A stretch of 64,000 bases of DNA from an uncultured Roseobacter sp. (GCF_947493125.1 NZ_CANLQB010000001.1:558001-622000), one strand, 5' to 3'. Shown: positions 8,416-18,469, numbered from the stretch's first letter. Numbers and translations: made by a program. The notes: generated from the sequence alone by a model not told the origin.

Positions 8416-9231
8416 TCAGCGGTCTCGCTTGCGGACGAGGGCAAGTCCGCCGAGCGCGCTGAGCAGCATCCACGCCGTGAGCGGTAGGGGCACCGGGCTA
8501 AGGGCAGGAGTATCCGGATCGGGCTCTGTGCCTCTGGACCCGGTGTCGGGGCCCAACCCCGTGCCAGCGGGATCGCCATCGCCTGGAGGGCCGAAGGTGG
8601 TCGGCACAAGTCGATCACCGCCTTCGCTGGAACCGCCGCTGCTGTCACCGCTAGATCCGCCTGAGCCGGAACCACCGGAGCCGGAGAAGAACGGACCTTG
8701 CGGTGCAGTTGTGCGCAACGCCCAGTCGAGCGGACCGGCCAGGCCGGCCGGCTGTGCAGGCGAGCGCCCGCCGGAGACCTGACTACCCAGGATCGGGGCC
8801 CAGAACTCCGTCCGTGATGTCGGACCAGGGTCAGAGATCTCATCTTCGAAACTGACGATCTCTTTCCGGCAAACGTCGGCGTAGCGCGAGAAGTATTGCT
8901 CCCACTCCTCGGGGCTGGCAGGGCGGCCAATCAATTCGGCTAGGCGGAAGGGCGTAAGCGCCTCATCGCAGGGCTCGGGCAAGCAGGTGCGGGGGAGCCG
9001 CAGTCCCTTGCCGGCCGCAAAGAAGGCAAGATCGATATCGTCCTCGGCAATGCAGTCGCCACCCAAGGGGTCCTCACGCAACAATTCTGCGAGGGAGAAC
9101 CCCCCCAGCCGATCACTTTCGATATCAGGAAGATCGCTTATAGTGCGCGCCACAGAATGGGCCGGGGCCAAGGCCGTACAAGCCAGCGCCATTGCAGTTA
9201 ACAGTTTTACTCGCACACCAAACACGGGCAT
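8416..9231 (-). CDS. secreted protein with VPLPA-CTERM-like sorting signal
   Basis: A 271-aa protein starting with a signal peptide (VKLLTAMALACTALAPAHSVA). I chose the start at 9231 because GGGG lies about 5 bases upstream and the signal peptide then begins the protein. The middle has several cysteines and acidic stretches, then a Gly/Ser-rich and Pro/Asp-rich linker. The end PVPLPLTAWMLLSALGGLAL plus VRKRDR is the tripartite VPLPA-CTERM signal (motif, hydrophobic helix, basic tail) that exosortases process. It is probably a surface or extracellular-matrix protein; its function is otherwise unknown. No exosortase gene is in the window. Confidence 0.82.
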   Translation of the reverse strand: MPVFGVRVKLLTAMALACTALAPAHSVARTISDLPDIESDRLGGFSLAELLREDPLGGDCIAEDDIDLAFFAAGKGLRLPRTCLPEPCDEALTPFRLAELIGRPASPEEWEQYFSRYADVCRKEIVSFEDEISDPGPTSRTEFWAPILGSQVSGGRSPAQPAGLAGPLDWALRTTAPQGPFFSGSGGSGSGGSSGDSSGGSSEGGDRLVPTTFGPPGDGDPAGTGLGPDTGSRGTEPDPDTPALSPVPLPLTAWMLLSALGGLALVRKRDR

Positions 9232-9470
9232 TGCCCCACAGAAACCAGAGAAATTGTTACTCAACAGATGCTTCGGCCATAACACGTGTCGAAGCGGCCT
9301 CATTTCTAACACAAATTGTTCCGAATGTGTCCGAATTATGAAGAATTGGTAAAGATATGTTTTGTTTATAATCAGAGTGTTGCCTGGGTTCCCGCCCAGG
9401 TTGGGTCATAATCTGGGCCTGCCATGCCACAGAAAAACCCGATTCGTCCGGAGGTCTTGTGAAGGGGGGA

Positions 9471-9547
9471 TGGTAGGCCCGGCAGGACTTGAACCCGCAA
9501 CCAAAGCGTTATGAGCGCTCTGCTCTAACCAATTGAGCTACAGGCCC
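9471..9547 (-). tRNA. tRNA with CAT anticodon, most like tRNA-Ile2 (lysidine-modified)
   Basis: On the minus strand GGGCCTG pairs with CGGGCCT (with G-U pairs at the first and sixth positions). The D arm is GCTCAATTGGTTAGAGC, the anticodon loop CTCATAA gives CAT, and the T arm is GCGGGTTCAAGTCCTGC, with encoded CCA. The GCGCTCATAACGC anticodon arm resembles alphaproteobacterial tRNA-Ile(CAT) rather than elongator tRNA-Met, so TilS would convert C34 to lysidine. A plain sequence scan would label it tRNA-Met. Confidence 0.9.
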
Positions 9548-9677
9548 GCCACAGATGCTGGGTACGGTGCGCTGCTGTCCGCGTCAAGAGGTGCCGGGTG
9601 CGTGTGCTAGTCATTGCAAGCGGTCGGTGAATGCTCTAACCCGCGGGCATCCGACCAGCGGCGCGAAGGACCCTGCC

Positions 9678-10724
9678 ATGACATTGCCCAAGAACGGGAT
9701 CACCTATGCGGATGCGGGTGTCGATATTGATGCGGGCAATGCGCTGGTTGACCGGATCAAGCCAGCGGCGCAGCGGACCAAAAGGCCGGGTGTTATGGCG
9801 GGCCTGGGTGGTTTCGGCGCGCTCTTCGACCTCAAGGGTGCGGGGTATTCCGATCCGATCCTCGTCGCGGCCACGGATGGCGTGGGCACCAAGCTGCGCA
9901 TAGCAATCGACACCGGCCATGTGGATGGCGTCGGCATCGACCTGGTGGCGATGTGCGTGAATGATCTGGTGTGCCAGGGGGCGGAGCCGCTATTCTTTCT
10001 GGATTATTTCGCCACCGGAGCGCTTGACACCGACAAAGCGGCGCGGATCATCGAAGGGATTGCCGCGGGCTGTGAAGGTGCAGGATGTGCGTTGATCGGC
10101 GGGGAGACCGCCGAGATGCCGGGCATGTATCCTGAGGGAGATTTCGACCTCGCGGGTTTTGCCGTGGGGGCCATGGAGCGCGGGGCGGATCTGCCTGCGG
10201 GTGTGGCCGAAGGTGATGTGTTGCTGGGGCTCGCATCGAATGGTGTGCATTCCAACGGCTACAGCCTGGTGCGAAAGCTGGTCGACATCTCCCGTCTGGA
10301 ATGGGAAGACCCGTGCCCCTGGTCCGACCAGTCGCTGGGTGCCGACCTTCTGACACCGACGCGGCTTTATGTGCAGCCCGCGCTGGCGGCGATCCGGGCG
10401 GGGGGGGTGCATGCGCTCGCCCACATCACGGGCGGAGGTCTGACCGAGAACCTGCCGCGGGTTCTGCCCGACCATCTGGGCGCCGAGATTGATCTCGACC
10501 GCTGGGCACTGCCGGAGGTGTTTCGCTGGATGGCGCAAGCTGGCGGTATCGCGCAGCCGGAGTTGCTGAAGACCTTCAACTGCGGCATCGGCATGATCTT
10601 GGTGGTGGCTGCGGAGGCGGCGAAGGCTCTGACCGACCAGATGATCGAGGCGGGCGAGACCGTCTACCGCATCGGTGCGGTCACGAAGGAGCCGGGCGTG
10701 CGCTACCAGGGCCACCTGCTTTGA
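9678..10724 (+). CDS. purM: phosphoribosylformylglycinamidine cyclo-ligase
   Basis: AIR synthetase, 348 aa, makes 5-aminoimidazole ribonucleotide from FGAM and ATP in purine synthesis. Typical segments are [12 protein letters not shown] at the start, ATDGVGTKL near residue 68, the catalytic-region [11 protein letters not shown] near 140 and THITGGG-like [17 protein letters not shown] near 245. The ATG at 9678 begins the conserved N-terminus; longer frames run back towards the tRNA. The stop overlaps purN by 4 bases. Confidence 0.97.
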   Translation: MTLPKNGITYADAGVDIDAGNALVDRIKPAAQRTKRPGVMAGLGGFGALFDLKGAGYSDPILVAATDGVGTKLRIAIDTGHVDGVGIDLVAMCVNDLVCQGAEPLFFLDYFATGALDTDKAARIIEGIAAGCEGAGCALIGGETAEMPGMYPEGDFDLAGFAVGAMERGADLPAGVAEGDVLLGLASNGVHSNGYSLVRKLVDISRLEWEDPCPWSDQSLGADLLTPTRLYVQPALAAIRAGGVHALAHITGGGLTENLPRVLPDHLGAEIDLDRWALPEVFRWMAQAGGIAQPELLKTFNCGIGMILVVAAEAAKALTDQMIEAGETVYRIGAVTKEPGVRYQGHLL

Positions 10725-11314
10725 CCAAACGCGTGGCGATTTTCATTTCCGGCGGTGGGTCGAACATGGTCAAGCTGCTCGAGAGTATGACCGCGGATCA
10801 CCCCGCACGCCCCTGCGTCGTTCTTTCGAACAATCCGCGGGCGGCAGGGCTGGAACGGGCCGAGGCACGCGGCGTACCGACCGAGGTGGTTCGGCACCAG
10901 CCGTTCGGCAAAGACCGGGACGCCTTCGAACATGCGATCACCGGCGCGATTTCGGAGCATGCGCCCGATATCATCTGCCTCGCCGGGTTCATGCGCAAGC
11001 TGACGGCGGGTTTCGTCGACCCCTGGCGCGGGCGCATGCTGAACATCCATCCCTCCTTGCTGCCGAAGTACAAGGGATTGCACACGCATCGCCGGGTGCT
11101 CGATGCGGGCGATGCCTTGCACGGCTGTACCGTGCATGAAGTGACGCCTGCGCTCGATGATGGGCCGATCCTTGGACAGGCGCAGGTGCTGGTGCTGCCC
11201 GATGACACCGAGGATAGCCTGGCGGCCCGCGTTTTGGTGCAGGAGCACCGTCTTTACCCCACGGTTCTAGAGCGCTTCGTGCGCGGGGACCGGCGCCAGG
11301 TTCTGCTCACATGA
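10721..11314 (+). CDS. purN: phosphoribosylglycinamide formyltransferase
   Basis: GAR transformylase, 197 aa, transfers the formyl group of 10-formyl-THF to GAR. The TTG start overlaps the purM stop (TTGA), so translation is coupled. Motifs: ISGGGSNM near residue 9 and [20 protein letters not shown] then [14 protein letters not shown] near 90-125, with the catalytic Asn/His/Asp (N106, H108 and the Asp of [11 protein letters not shown]). Length matches the family. Confidence 0.97.
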   Translation: MTKRVAIFISGGGSNMVKLLESMTADHPARPCVVLSNNPRAAGLERAEARGVPTEVVRHQPFGKDRDAFEHAITGAISEHAPDIICLAGFMRKLTAGFVDPWRGRMLNIHPSLLPKYKGLHTHRRVLDAGDALHGCTVHEVTPALDDGPILGQAQVLVLPDDTEDSLAARVLVQEHRLYPTVLERFVRGDRRQVLLT

Positions 11315-11411
11315 CCCGTGCGGATGGGGTTCTGGCCAAAGCAACAGACCTCGTGTAACAGTCCGTGCACGGGATATGACTGATATACGCGAAGAAAAAA
11401 GAAACGCCCGC

Positions 11412-12572
11412 ATGAAAACACTCACAACGACCGCGGAGTTGGCCGCCTTCTGTACAGAGGCAGCCACGCATGACTACGTGACGGTCGATACAGAGTTCCT
11501 GCGGGAGCGCACGTATTATTCCAAGCTCTGCCTGATTCAGCTGGCGATGCCGGGGGACGACGACAGCACCGCGGTGCTGGTCGACCCGCTGGTCGACGGC
11601 ATCTCCCTGGAACCGCTCTACGATCTCTTCCGCGATACCTCGGTCGTGAAGGTGTTTCATGCCGCCCGGCAGGATCTGGAGATCTTCTATGTCGATGCCA
11701 AGGTCTTTCCCGAACCGCTCTTTGACACGCAGGTGGCGGCCATGGTCTGCGGCTTTGGCGAGCAGGTGGGTTATGAGACGCTGGTGCGGCGGATCGCAAA
11801 GAAGTCGCTCGACAAGACATCGCGGTTCACCGATTGGTCCAGGCGTCCGCTGACAGCCGCGCAGAAGAGTTATGCGTTGGCCGATGTCACCCATCTGCGC
11901 GAGATCTATGAGTTTCTTGCGCGCAAACTGGAAGAAACCGGGCGCAGCCGCTGGGTGCGCGAAGAGCTGACGGTTCTGACGAGGCCGGACACTTATGTGG
12001 TGCGTCCCGAAGAGGCTTGGCGGAGGGTCAAGACCCGCACGAACTCGCCCAAGTTTCTGGCGATCGTGCGTGAGCTGGCCGCCTTCCGCGAAACCTTCGC
12101 CCAAGAGCGGAACATTCCGCGCAATCGGGTCTTCAAGGACGATGCACTGGTCGAGCTGGCCTCCAACAAACCAAAGACGGCGGAAGAACTGGGCCGCTCG
12201 CGGCTGCTGCTGCGCGAAGCGCGGCGCGGTGACATCTCCGAGGGTATTCTCTCCGCGGTCGCGCGCGGCGTGAACTGCCCGCAGGAGGAGATGCCGAAGC
12301 CGGACCGTTCGCGTGACAAGCTGCAGGTCAACCCCGCGCTGGCCGATCTGCTGCGCGTGCTGCTGAAGGCCAAAACCGAGAGCGCCGGGGTTGCCGCGAA
12401 ACTCATCGCGCCAGCGTCGGATCTGGATGCAATCGCCGCGGGTCTGCGAGACGTCTCGGCGCTACAGGGGTGGCGCAAGGAGGTCTTCGGTGCGGATGCG
12501 CTGCGGCTGTGCGATGGCAAGATCGCGCTGGCCGCCGACGGATCGGACGTGCGGATCGTCGCGCTGGATTGA
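11412..12572 (+). CDS. rnd: ribonuclease D
   Basis: A 386-aa 3'-5' exoribonuclease for tRNA and stable RNA 3' maturation. The DEDDy exonuclease domain shows VTVDTEFLRERTYY (Exo I), KVFHAARQDLEIF (Exo II) and SYALADVTHLREIY (Exo III). One or two HRDC helical domains follow (AFRETFAQERNIPRNRVFKD). The ATG at 11412 gives the conserved MKTLTTTAELAAFC start; an ATG 36 bases upstream is possible. Confidence 0.96.
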   Translation: MKTLTTTAELAAFCTEAATHDYVTVDTEFLRERTYYSKLCLIQLAMPGDDDSTAVLVDPLVDGISLEPLYDLFRDTSVVKVFHAARQDLEIFYVDAKVFPEPLFDTQVAAMVCGFGEQVGYETLVRRIAKKSLDKTSRFTDWSRRPLTAAQKSYALADVTHLREIYEFLARKLEETGRSRWVREELTVLTRPDTYVVRPEEAWRRVKTRTNSPKFLAIVRELAAFRETFAQERNIPRNRVFKDDALVELASNKPKTAEELGRSRLLLREARRGDISEGILSAVARGVNCPQEEMPKPDRSRDKLQVNPALADLLRVLLKAKTESAGVAAKLIAPASDLDAIAAGLRDVSALQGWRKEVFGADALRLCDGKIALAADGSDVRIVALD

Positions 12573-12579
12573 ACTCTGT

Positions 12580-13095
12580 TTAGCGCCGCGTCTGCAGGGC
12601 GTTACGCTCCGCTTCGACGCGGATGGTACGGGCGCCGGCGAGGGTCTGGTCGGTGACCTTGCGCGCCACGATCACCTCTCGGGTTGCAGGTGCTCCCTGC
12701 GGTGTCCCGACGCGCGGGACGCCTTCCAGCCGGTAGGACAGAACCCCATCCACCGCAGTCTCCTGATCCGAGACCGGCGTGAGCCGGACGTCATAAATGC
12801 CCTGGACGGAGGCCACGCCGGTGGCGCGGATGATGGCCCCTCCCGGGACGCGTTCAATCACGAGATCGCTGACCGTATCAATCGGCTGACCGAAATAGGC
12901 GTCTCGGTTCCGGTTGGAACTGAACAGGCCTGTGCGGGTCGGGATCAGCGGATTGGTCTCTTCATTGGCGAGTGTAACCGGCGCGGGCTCGGCGCGGCCA
13001 AACCAGTTGAAGGGGTTGACGCGGCTGTCGCGGAACCCCCCGCAGGCCGACAGCACCAGGGTCGAAACCAGAAGAGCGGAAACTGTCTTGCGCAT
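12580..13095 (-). CDS. putative outer-membrane lipoprotein
   Basis: A 171-aa protein with a lipoprotein signal peptide (MRKTVSALLVSTLVLSACGG, lipobox LSAC). The mature protein begins with FRDSRVNPFNWFG and is largely beta-rich without a recognised catalytic motif. It is a conserved lipoprotein style seen in Rhodobacterales beside rnd and sufE. The start at 13095 places the signal peptide at the N-terminus. It is convergent with rnd, with seven bases between the stops. Confidence 0.85.
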   Translation of the reverse strand: MRKTVSALLVSTLVLSACGGFRDSRVNPFNWFGRAEPAPVTLANEETNPLIPTRTGLFSSNRNRDAYFGQPIDTVSDLVIERVPGGAIIRATGVASVQGIYDVRLTPVSDQETAVDGVLSYRLEGVPRVGTPQGAPATREVIVARKVTDQTLAGARTIRVEAERNALQTRR

Positions 13096-13219
13096 GGAGC
13101 CTGCCATCAAGTCTTGTTTCTGTTGGAGTATCCCATCTGAGCCGCCTTGAAAAGCGCCAAGGTGGGCTGGACCTTTCACACCCCGCAGCTTACCTCAGCT
13201 TCAAAGAATGAGGGATGCA

Positions 13220-13630
13220 ATGGCGCAGGCAGAGTTTGAGGAACTGGTCGAGGATTTCGAATTCCTGGAGGATTGGGAAGATCGCTACAGGCTGGTGATC
13301 GAAGAAGGCAAGGCCATGGCGCCGCTAGATGCAGCGCTGAAGGTGCCCGCGACCAAGGTGGAGGGGTGCGCCAGCCAGGTGTGGCTGCACGCCGTCACGG
13401 AAGGTGGCACCCTGCACTTCGATGGTGAGAGCGATGCAATGATCGTGAACGGGCTGATCGCGGTGTTGCGCAAGCTCTACAACGGTCTTCCGATGTCGGA
13501 GGTCCTGGCCGTGGATGCACGCGCCGAGATGGCACGGCTGGGCCTGAACGATCATCTGTCGGCACAGCGGTCGAACGGATTGCGTGCGATGATCGAGCGG
13601 ATCCGGTCGATCGCTGCTGCCGAAGCGTGA
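13220..13630 (+). CDS. sufE: cysteine desulfuration protein SufE
   Basis: A 136-aa sulfur-acceptor protein that takes persulfide from SufS for Fe-S cluster assembly. The active cysteine lies in VEGCASQVWL near residue 54, and FEFLEDWEDRYRLVIEEGK is the conserved N-terminal signature. I chose the ATG at 13220, since AGGGA lies about 7 bases upstream. No suf operon is adjacent, which is common for sufE in this order. Confidence 0.95.
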   Translation: MAQAEFEELVEDFEFLEDWEDRYRLVIEEGKAMAPLDAALKVPATKVEGCASQVWLHAVTEGGTLHFDGESDAMIVNGLIAVLRKLYNGLPMSEVLAVDARAEMARLGLNDHLSAQRSNGLRAMIERIRSIAAAEA

Positions 13631-13639
13631 TCCGGCGGA

Positions 13640-13688
13640 GGCGCCTGCGGCGCCACGCTACTCTGGGCAAAGTCCGGTGGGACTTTGC
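13640..13688. terminator. two strong hairpins between convergent genes
   Basis: GGCGCC-TGC-GGCGCC (13640-13654) and GCAAAGTCC-GGTG-GGACTTTGC (13667-13688) are perfect stems lying between the stops of sufE and the DUF1638 gene. They probably act as a bidirectional terminator; no long T-run follows. Confidence 0.55.
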
Positions 13689-13705
13689 GGATCCGTCCGA
13701 CCCTC

Positions 13706-14344
13706 TCAGAGTTTGGCGAGCGTGGTGGCGAGATCGCCGTATCCCGTGAACCGGCGCTCGAAGGCGAGGCCCAGGAGATCCGCGCAGGCTTGGGCTTTGG
13801 CCGTCAGGTCGGGGTCGTCGGTCTGCGCCTGATAGACCAGCTTTTCATAATTGCCGAAGTACATGTCGCGCAGTTCCGGATGGCGATCGAGTCCCATGGG
13901 TTTGATCACGAAAGCCTCGAATTGGCGCACGAGGAAGTCGGTGAGGTAGAAGGTGGTGAATTCGGTTTCGCTTTGCGCGGCGAAGCGGTCATTGCCTTCG
14001 AAGAAGGAATAGCAGTGCGGGCCCGCGACCATTTCGACGCCCAACTCCTTGCAGGCTGCCTCCAGCAACCCGCCGGTGCCGCAATCGGCATAGACCACGA
14101 AGATCTGATCGTAGGCATCGCGATGCTTGGAGACCGCTTCGCGGACGCTTTCGGTGATTTTTTCTGGGTAGAGATGGTACTTGGCGGGCAGGCAGGTCAG
14201 ATCGAGGTGGCTCCAACCATTCGCAGTTTTGAGGTCGAGGATTTCCCGCGCCAAAGCACCACAGGCAATCAGCAACACCTGCCCGCGCGGGGTGTCGATT
14301 GGCAGCCCGGTTTCGGTCAAGGCGGTGTCACTTACTTCCCGCAT
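13706..14344 (-). CDS. DUF1638 domain protein linked to the corrinoid protein
   Basis: A 212-aa protein of the DUF1638 family. Recognisable stretches are LLIACGALAREILDL, HLDLTCLPAKYHLYPEKI, FVVYADCGTGGLL and GPHCYSFFEGND; conserved cysteines fall at CGA, CLPA, DCGTGG and HCYSF. DUF1638 genes are commonly found beside corrinoid proteins and their activators, and here it follows the corrinoid protein gene by 70 bases on the same strand. A role in cobalamin handling or one-carbon transfer is inferred, not proven. Confidence 0.85.
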   Translation of the reverse strand: MREVSDTALTETGLPIDTPRGQVLLIACGALAREILDLKTANGWSHLDLTCLPAKYHLYPEKITESVREAVSKHRDAYDQIFVVYADCGTGGLLEAACKELGVEMVAGPHCYSFFEGNDRFAAQSETEFTTFYLTDFLVRQFEAFVIKPMGLDRHPELRDMYFGNYEKLVYQAQTDDPDLTAKAQACADLLGLAFERRFTGYGDLATTLAKL

Positions 14345-14414
14345 AACGCCCTCTCAGAAGCAGAAGCCTCAACCCAGGCGCCGGAGCAGGCTTTCAACGC
14401 CGTGCGCGCTGGGG

Positions 14415-15113
14415 TCAGGCGCTTTTCTGGTTATGCTTGCGACCGACCCATTCCTTGGCGGTTTCCACCGCAACGGCCGCATCCCGGCAATAGGCATCGG
14501 CACCGATGGCCCTGCCGAATTCCTCGTTCAAAGGTGCCCCACCGACGAGTACGATGTAGTCATCCCGGACACCCTGCTCGACCATCGTGTCGATCACAAC
14601 TTTCATATAGGGCATCGTGGTCGTCAGCAGGGCGGACATACCGAGGATATCAGGCGCTTCAGTTTCTAGCGCCTCCATGTATTTCTCAACCGCGTTGTTG
14701 ATGCCCAGATCCACGACCTCGAAACCTGCGCCTTCCATCATCATACCGACGAGGTTCTTGCCGATGTCGTGGATGTCTCCCTTCACGGTGCCGATCACCA
14801 TCTTGCCCACACGCGGCGCACCGGTTTCGACCAGCAGTGGTTTCAGGATGGCCATGCCGCCCTTCATCGCATTGGCCGCCAGCAGCACCTCGGGCACAAA
14901 GAGGATCCCGTCACGGAAGTCATGGCCCACAATGGTCATTCCGCCCACAAGCGCCTTGGTCAGGATGTCATAGGGTTGCCACCCGCGTTCGAGCAGGATA
15001 TTGACGCCTTCCTCGATCTCTTCCTTGAGACCGTCGTAGAGGTCGTCAAACATCTGCTGGACAAGTTCATCGTCGTCCAACTCCGACAGGATGATTTCGT
15101 CTTCGTCCGACAT
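14415..15113 (-). CDS. B12-binding (corrinoid) protein, probable cobalamin subunit of split methionine synthase
   Basis: A 232-aa protein with a helical cap domain (residues ~15-95, LLERGWQPYDILTKALVGGM ending in LAANAMKGGMAILKPLL) and a Rossmann-like B12 domain. The cobalt-ligand motif is DIHDIGKNLVGMM near residues 113-125, with SALLTTTM and VLVGGAPLNEEF further on. It resembles the Cob module of MetH and methyltransferase corrinoid proteins such as MtbC. In Rhodobacterales MetH is split into separate homocysteine-, B12- and folate-binding proteins, and the homocysteine partner lies nearby at 20347-21369. The folate module and reactivation domain are elsewhere. Confidence 0.92.
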   Translation of the reverse strand: MSDEDEIILSELDDDELVQQMFDDLYDGLKEEIEEGVNILLERGWQPYDILTKALVGGMTIVGHDFRDGILFVPEVLLAANAMKGGMAILKPLLVETGAPRVGKMVIGTVKGDIHDIGKNLVGMMMEGAGFEVVDLGINNAVEKYMEALETEAPDILGMSALLTTTMPYMKVVIDTMVEQGVRDDYIVLVGGAPLNEEFGRAIGADAYCRDAAVAVETAKEWVGRKHNQKSA

Positions 15114-15328
15114 AGGGGCAATCCTTTATCGCTGCCCCGGCGCGCGGGGTGTGGCCTTTCGTCCGTTTTGACAGATCGCGTGTAATGCACTGTCCAAATA
15201 GCGACACGACGCTAACGCCGTGCGACCATCTGACGCGAATTTTATCGCGCTGGAAGAGCACTCTACAAGGGGTTGCGCGCCAGAGCCGTCCGAAATCTTT
15301 TCATAAAGATATAGAGGTTAAGCGCAGG

Positions 15329-18300
15329 TTACTCCGCCGCCTGGACGAGATTGAGGAGCGGCTGCGGCTTGTGTCGGCGCGTCTTCGCGGGCGTCCGCTT
15401 GTTGGCATAGAGCAGCGCAAACATCGGTGGCGTGAAGTAAAACGAGACCACCGTCGAGAGCAGCACGCCACCCGCGACCGACATCGCAAATGGGGGCCAG
15501 AAGCCACCGCCCGCGAGGATGAGGGGCAGGAACCCCCCGAAGGTCGTGATCGTCGTGCTGATGATGTGACGACTGGATCCCATCAGCACGGCCACCATCG
15601 CATTCGCGTCGCCTGCGCGCGCCTCGGGATCGTCCCGCAGGCCCGTCATGATGATGATAGCGGCGTTGATCGAGACCCCGATAGAGCCGATCACGCCGAT
15701 GATGGCATTGATGCCGAAGGGATACTGGAAGACCGCCAGCGCGAGGAGACTGAGCCCGGCGGAGAGCACGCTGACCACCAGGGCGATCGCCGAGAGCCGG
15801 AAGGAATTGAAGGTCATCACGATAGCGGCAATGGACAGCGTGACAATCAGGCCAAGCGAGGCCAGCAGATTGCCCATGGTTTCGGCGCGCGCGTCACTGT
15901 CGCCGCCGATCTCGAGCCGGTAGCCCGCGGGCAGGACGAACCCTTCCGCCGCGAGGGCGGCCTGCACATCGACCAGCGCCTCTTCGGGCAGCACGTCACG
16001 CAGGATGAACGCCTGGATCGTGTTCACACGCTCGGCGTTGCGGCGGGTGATGATGGGCTCGCTCGGCATGAGGGTGAGATCCGCGATGGCCGAGAGAGGC
16101 ACGCCAGGAAAGCTGCCCTCGGCAGAGAGTGCGGCGGCGCCCGGAGGCAGCAGGATCATATCGGCGATGGCCGTTAGATCGCTGCGGGTCGCATCGCCGT
16201 AGCGCACCCGCACGGGCAGCTCTTCGGGACCTTCGAGCAGCGAGCCGCCCGCCACCCCTTCGAGACCTGCCTCGAGCTGTCGGGAGATGTTGGCGAGGTC
16301 CAGCCCCAGCTGGCGGGCCTTCGCTTCGTCGATGTCGATGCTGACCTCCGGCGCACCGGTCGTGACGGTGCCGCGGGCGAGAGTCACCATGTCCACATCC
16401 GTCACGATGCGGCGCACCTCGGCCCCGATGTCGCGCAGGGTGGCGAGGTCGGGCCCGACGATGCGCAGTTCGACCGGTGCGTCCACCGGGGGCCCCTGAA
16501 CCAGCCCACGCACCAGCACCTGCGCTTCCGGAGCGACGCCGTCGATCTCGCGCTCGAGCTGGGCGATAAGTGTCTCGGTCGCCTCCGGCGAGACCGTCGT
16601 GATGAGGCCTTCGGCAAAGCGGGCGGCGTTGTCGCGGCCGCCGGCCATGTTGTAGTAGAAGGCGGGTGCCGATTTGCCGATGACCCAGGAACTCTGTTGC
16701 GTCTCGGGTGCATCACGCAGCAGCGTATCAAGCCGGGCAACCACATCAGCGGTCTGGCCAATGGCCGCGCCGGGGCGCAGGTCGACCTCGATGTGGAACT
16801 GGTCCCGGTCAACGCCGGGGAAGAACTGCGCCGTCAGCAGTGGCATGGACATGAAACCCAGCACCGGCAGCACCAGCGCAAAGGCCACCGAGCGGACCGG
16901 GTTTTGCACCGCCCACCGCAGGCTGGCCGCAAAAGCGCGCGACAGCGCAGGTAGTCTTAGGCCCGAGGTCAGAATGCCGCTCTTGCCCGACGCCGGCATC
17001 AGCCAGCCCGCGATGGCCGGCGTGAGTGTGACGGCGACCACGAACGACCACATCAGCATGGTGACGACGGCAATCGCGATGGAGCCGACGAAGTCACCAG
17101 CTGGACCAGGCAGCAGGATCATCGGCGTGAATGAAAGCGCTGTTGTGACGGTGGAGGCGAAGAGCGGTGCAAGCAGCCTGCGCACCGCACCGCGGACGGC
17201 GGAGAGACGGGCCTCTCCGCGCGCGATCCGTTGCCCCACTTCGTCGGTCATCACAATGCCCGCATCGACAAGCAGGCCAAGCGCCACGATGAGACCGGTG
17301 ACCGACATCTGGTGAATCGCAAGGCCAATGATGTTCATCGTGGCCAGCGTCGCCAGCGATACGATCGGCAGGATCAGGGCGACGATCAGCGCGGCGCGGA
17401 CACCCATGGTGATGAGCAGCACGCCCACCACGAGCGCCACACCAATGGCCATATTGCCGCCGACCTCGGCCAACCGTTCGGCGGTGTAGCGACTTTGATC
17501 GAAGATGAGGGCGGCCGTCATGCTGTCCGGAACGACCGTCTGGAACGCGTCAAGTTCGGCCACGATCCGCTCCATCCAGACATCGACCTGCAGCCCGTCT
17601 TCCAGCTTGGCGGCCACCAGAACCGCGGGCGCGCCGTTGTGCAGCGCCTGTTCTGCGAGGGGCAGGCGTGGCCCGCGGCTGATCTCGGCGATGTCGGAGA
17701 CCCGGGTGACCTGACCGTCGGGGCCTTCGCGCAGGATCATGTCGCGCACACGGCCAAGCGCGGTGATGTCGCCCGAAATGTCGAGGATCAGCTCGGTGTC
17801 GCTACTGCGGAGCCGCCCGGCCTGGCCCTTGCTGTCGGCACGGGCGATGGCCGCGGAGACGTCGTCCGCCGTCAGCCCCAGAGCGGTGGACTTGATCGGA
17901 TCGAGCGTGACCAGCACCTCTTCCTCCGGGGCGCCGAAGATATCCACTTGTTTGGTACCGGACGTGCTGCGCAGGGCATCGGCAAGGGTTTCGGCATACC
18001 GCCCCATGATCGAGAGCGGCACATCGGCATGATCGGCAGACAGAGCGATGATCGCGCCAAAGGTGCCTGCGCCGTCCGAGGAAAACTCAGGTGTCAGCGC
18101 GCCTGGCGGAAAATTGGCCTCGGCATCGCCAAGGGCGTCGCGGATTTCCGACCAGACCTGTTCGATCCGGTCATCCGGCAGCGTGTCCAGCAGGTCGACC
18201 TGCACAATGGAAACACCGGTGGCCGAGGTGGAGTTGATCTCGTCGACCTCCGGGATCTCGCGCAGCTCATCTTCGATCTCGGCCGTGACCAGTGTTTCAA

Positions 18301-18469
18301 CCCGCGCCGGATCGGCACCGAGGTAGGGGGTGGTGATGGTGGCAAACAGATTGGTGATCGTGGGGTCTTCCTGCCGCCCAATGGCCAGCAGGGCCGAGAG
18401 GCCCGCCGCGATGACAACCAGCAGCGCAAGAGCGACGATGCGGGGCTCGCGGAAGGTGAGCGTTTCCAT
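15329..18469 (-). CDS. RND-family efflux permease (AcrB-like)
   Basis: A 1046-aa inner-membrane proton-driven exporter. It has the RND duplication: a TM helix at the N-terminus, two large periplasmic loops and two six-helix bundles (for example IGVALVVGVLLITMGV and LIVALGLLVDAGIVMTDEVG near residue 395-415, and INAIIGVIGSIGVSINAAII near 910). Length fits the HAE1/HAE2 type. Its start overlaps the stop of the adaptor gene (ATGA). No outer-membrane factor is encoded alongside, so a TolC homologue elsewhere would complete the pump. Confidence 0.95.
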   Translation of the reverse strand: METLTFREPRIVALALLVVIAAGLSALLAIGRQEDPTITNLFATITTPYLGADPARVETLVTAEIEDELREIPEVDEINSTSATGVSIVQVDLLDTLPDDRIEQVWSEIRDALGDAEANFPPGALTPEFSSDGAGTFGAIIALSADHADVPLSIMGRYAETLADALRSTSGTKQVDIFGAPEEEVLVTLDPIKSTALGLTADDVSAAIARADSKGQAGRLRSSDTELILDISGDITALGRVRDMILREGPDGQVTRVSDIAEISRGPRLPLAEQALHNGAPAVLVAAKLEDGLQVDVWMERIVAELDAFQTVVPDSMTAALIFDQSRYTAERLAEVGGNMAIGVALVVGVLLITMGVRAALIVALILPIVSLATLATMNIIGLAIHQMSVTGLIVALGLLVDAGIVMTDEVGQRIARGEARLSAVRGAVRRLLAPLFASTVTTALSFTPMILLPGPAGDFVGSIAIAVVTMLMWSFVVAVTLTPAIAGWLMPASGKSGILTSGLRLPALSRAFAASLRWAVQNPVRSVAFALVLPVLGFMSMPLLTAQFFPGVDRDQFHIEVDLRPGAAIGQTADVVARLDTLLRDAPETQQSSWVIGKSAPAFYYNMAGGRDNAARFAEGLITTVSPEATETLIAQLEREIDGVAPEAQVLVRGLVQGPPVDAPVELRIVGPDLATLRDIGAEVRRIVTDVDMVTLARGTVTTGAPEVSIDIDEAKARQLGLDLANISRQLEAGLEGVAGGSLLEGPEELPVRVRYGDATRSDLTAIADMILLPPGAAALSAEGSFPGVPLSAIADLTLMPSEPIITRRNAERVNTIQAFILRDVLPEEALVDVQAALAAEGFVLPAGYRLEIGGDSDARAETMGNLLASLGLIVTLSIAAIVMTFNSFRLSAIALVVSVLSAGLSLLALAVFQYPFGINAIIGVIGSIGVSINAAIIIMTGLRDDPEARAGDANAMVAVLMGSSRHIISTTITTFGGFLPLILAGGGFWPPFAMSVAGGVLLSTVVSFYFTPPMFALLYANKRTPAKTRRHKPQPLLNLVQAAE

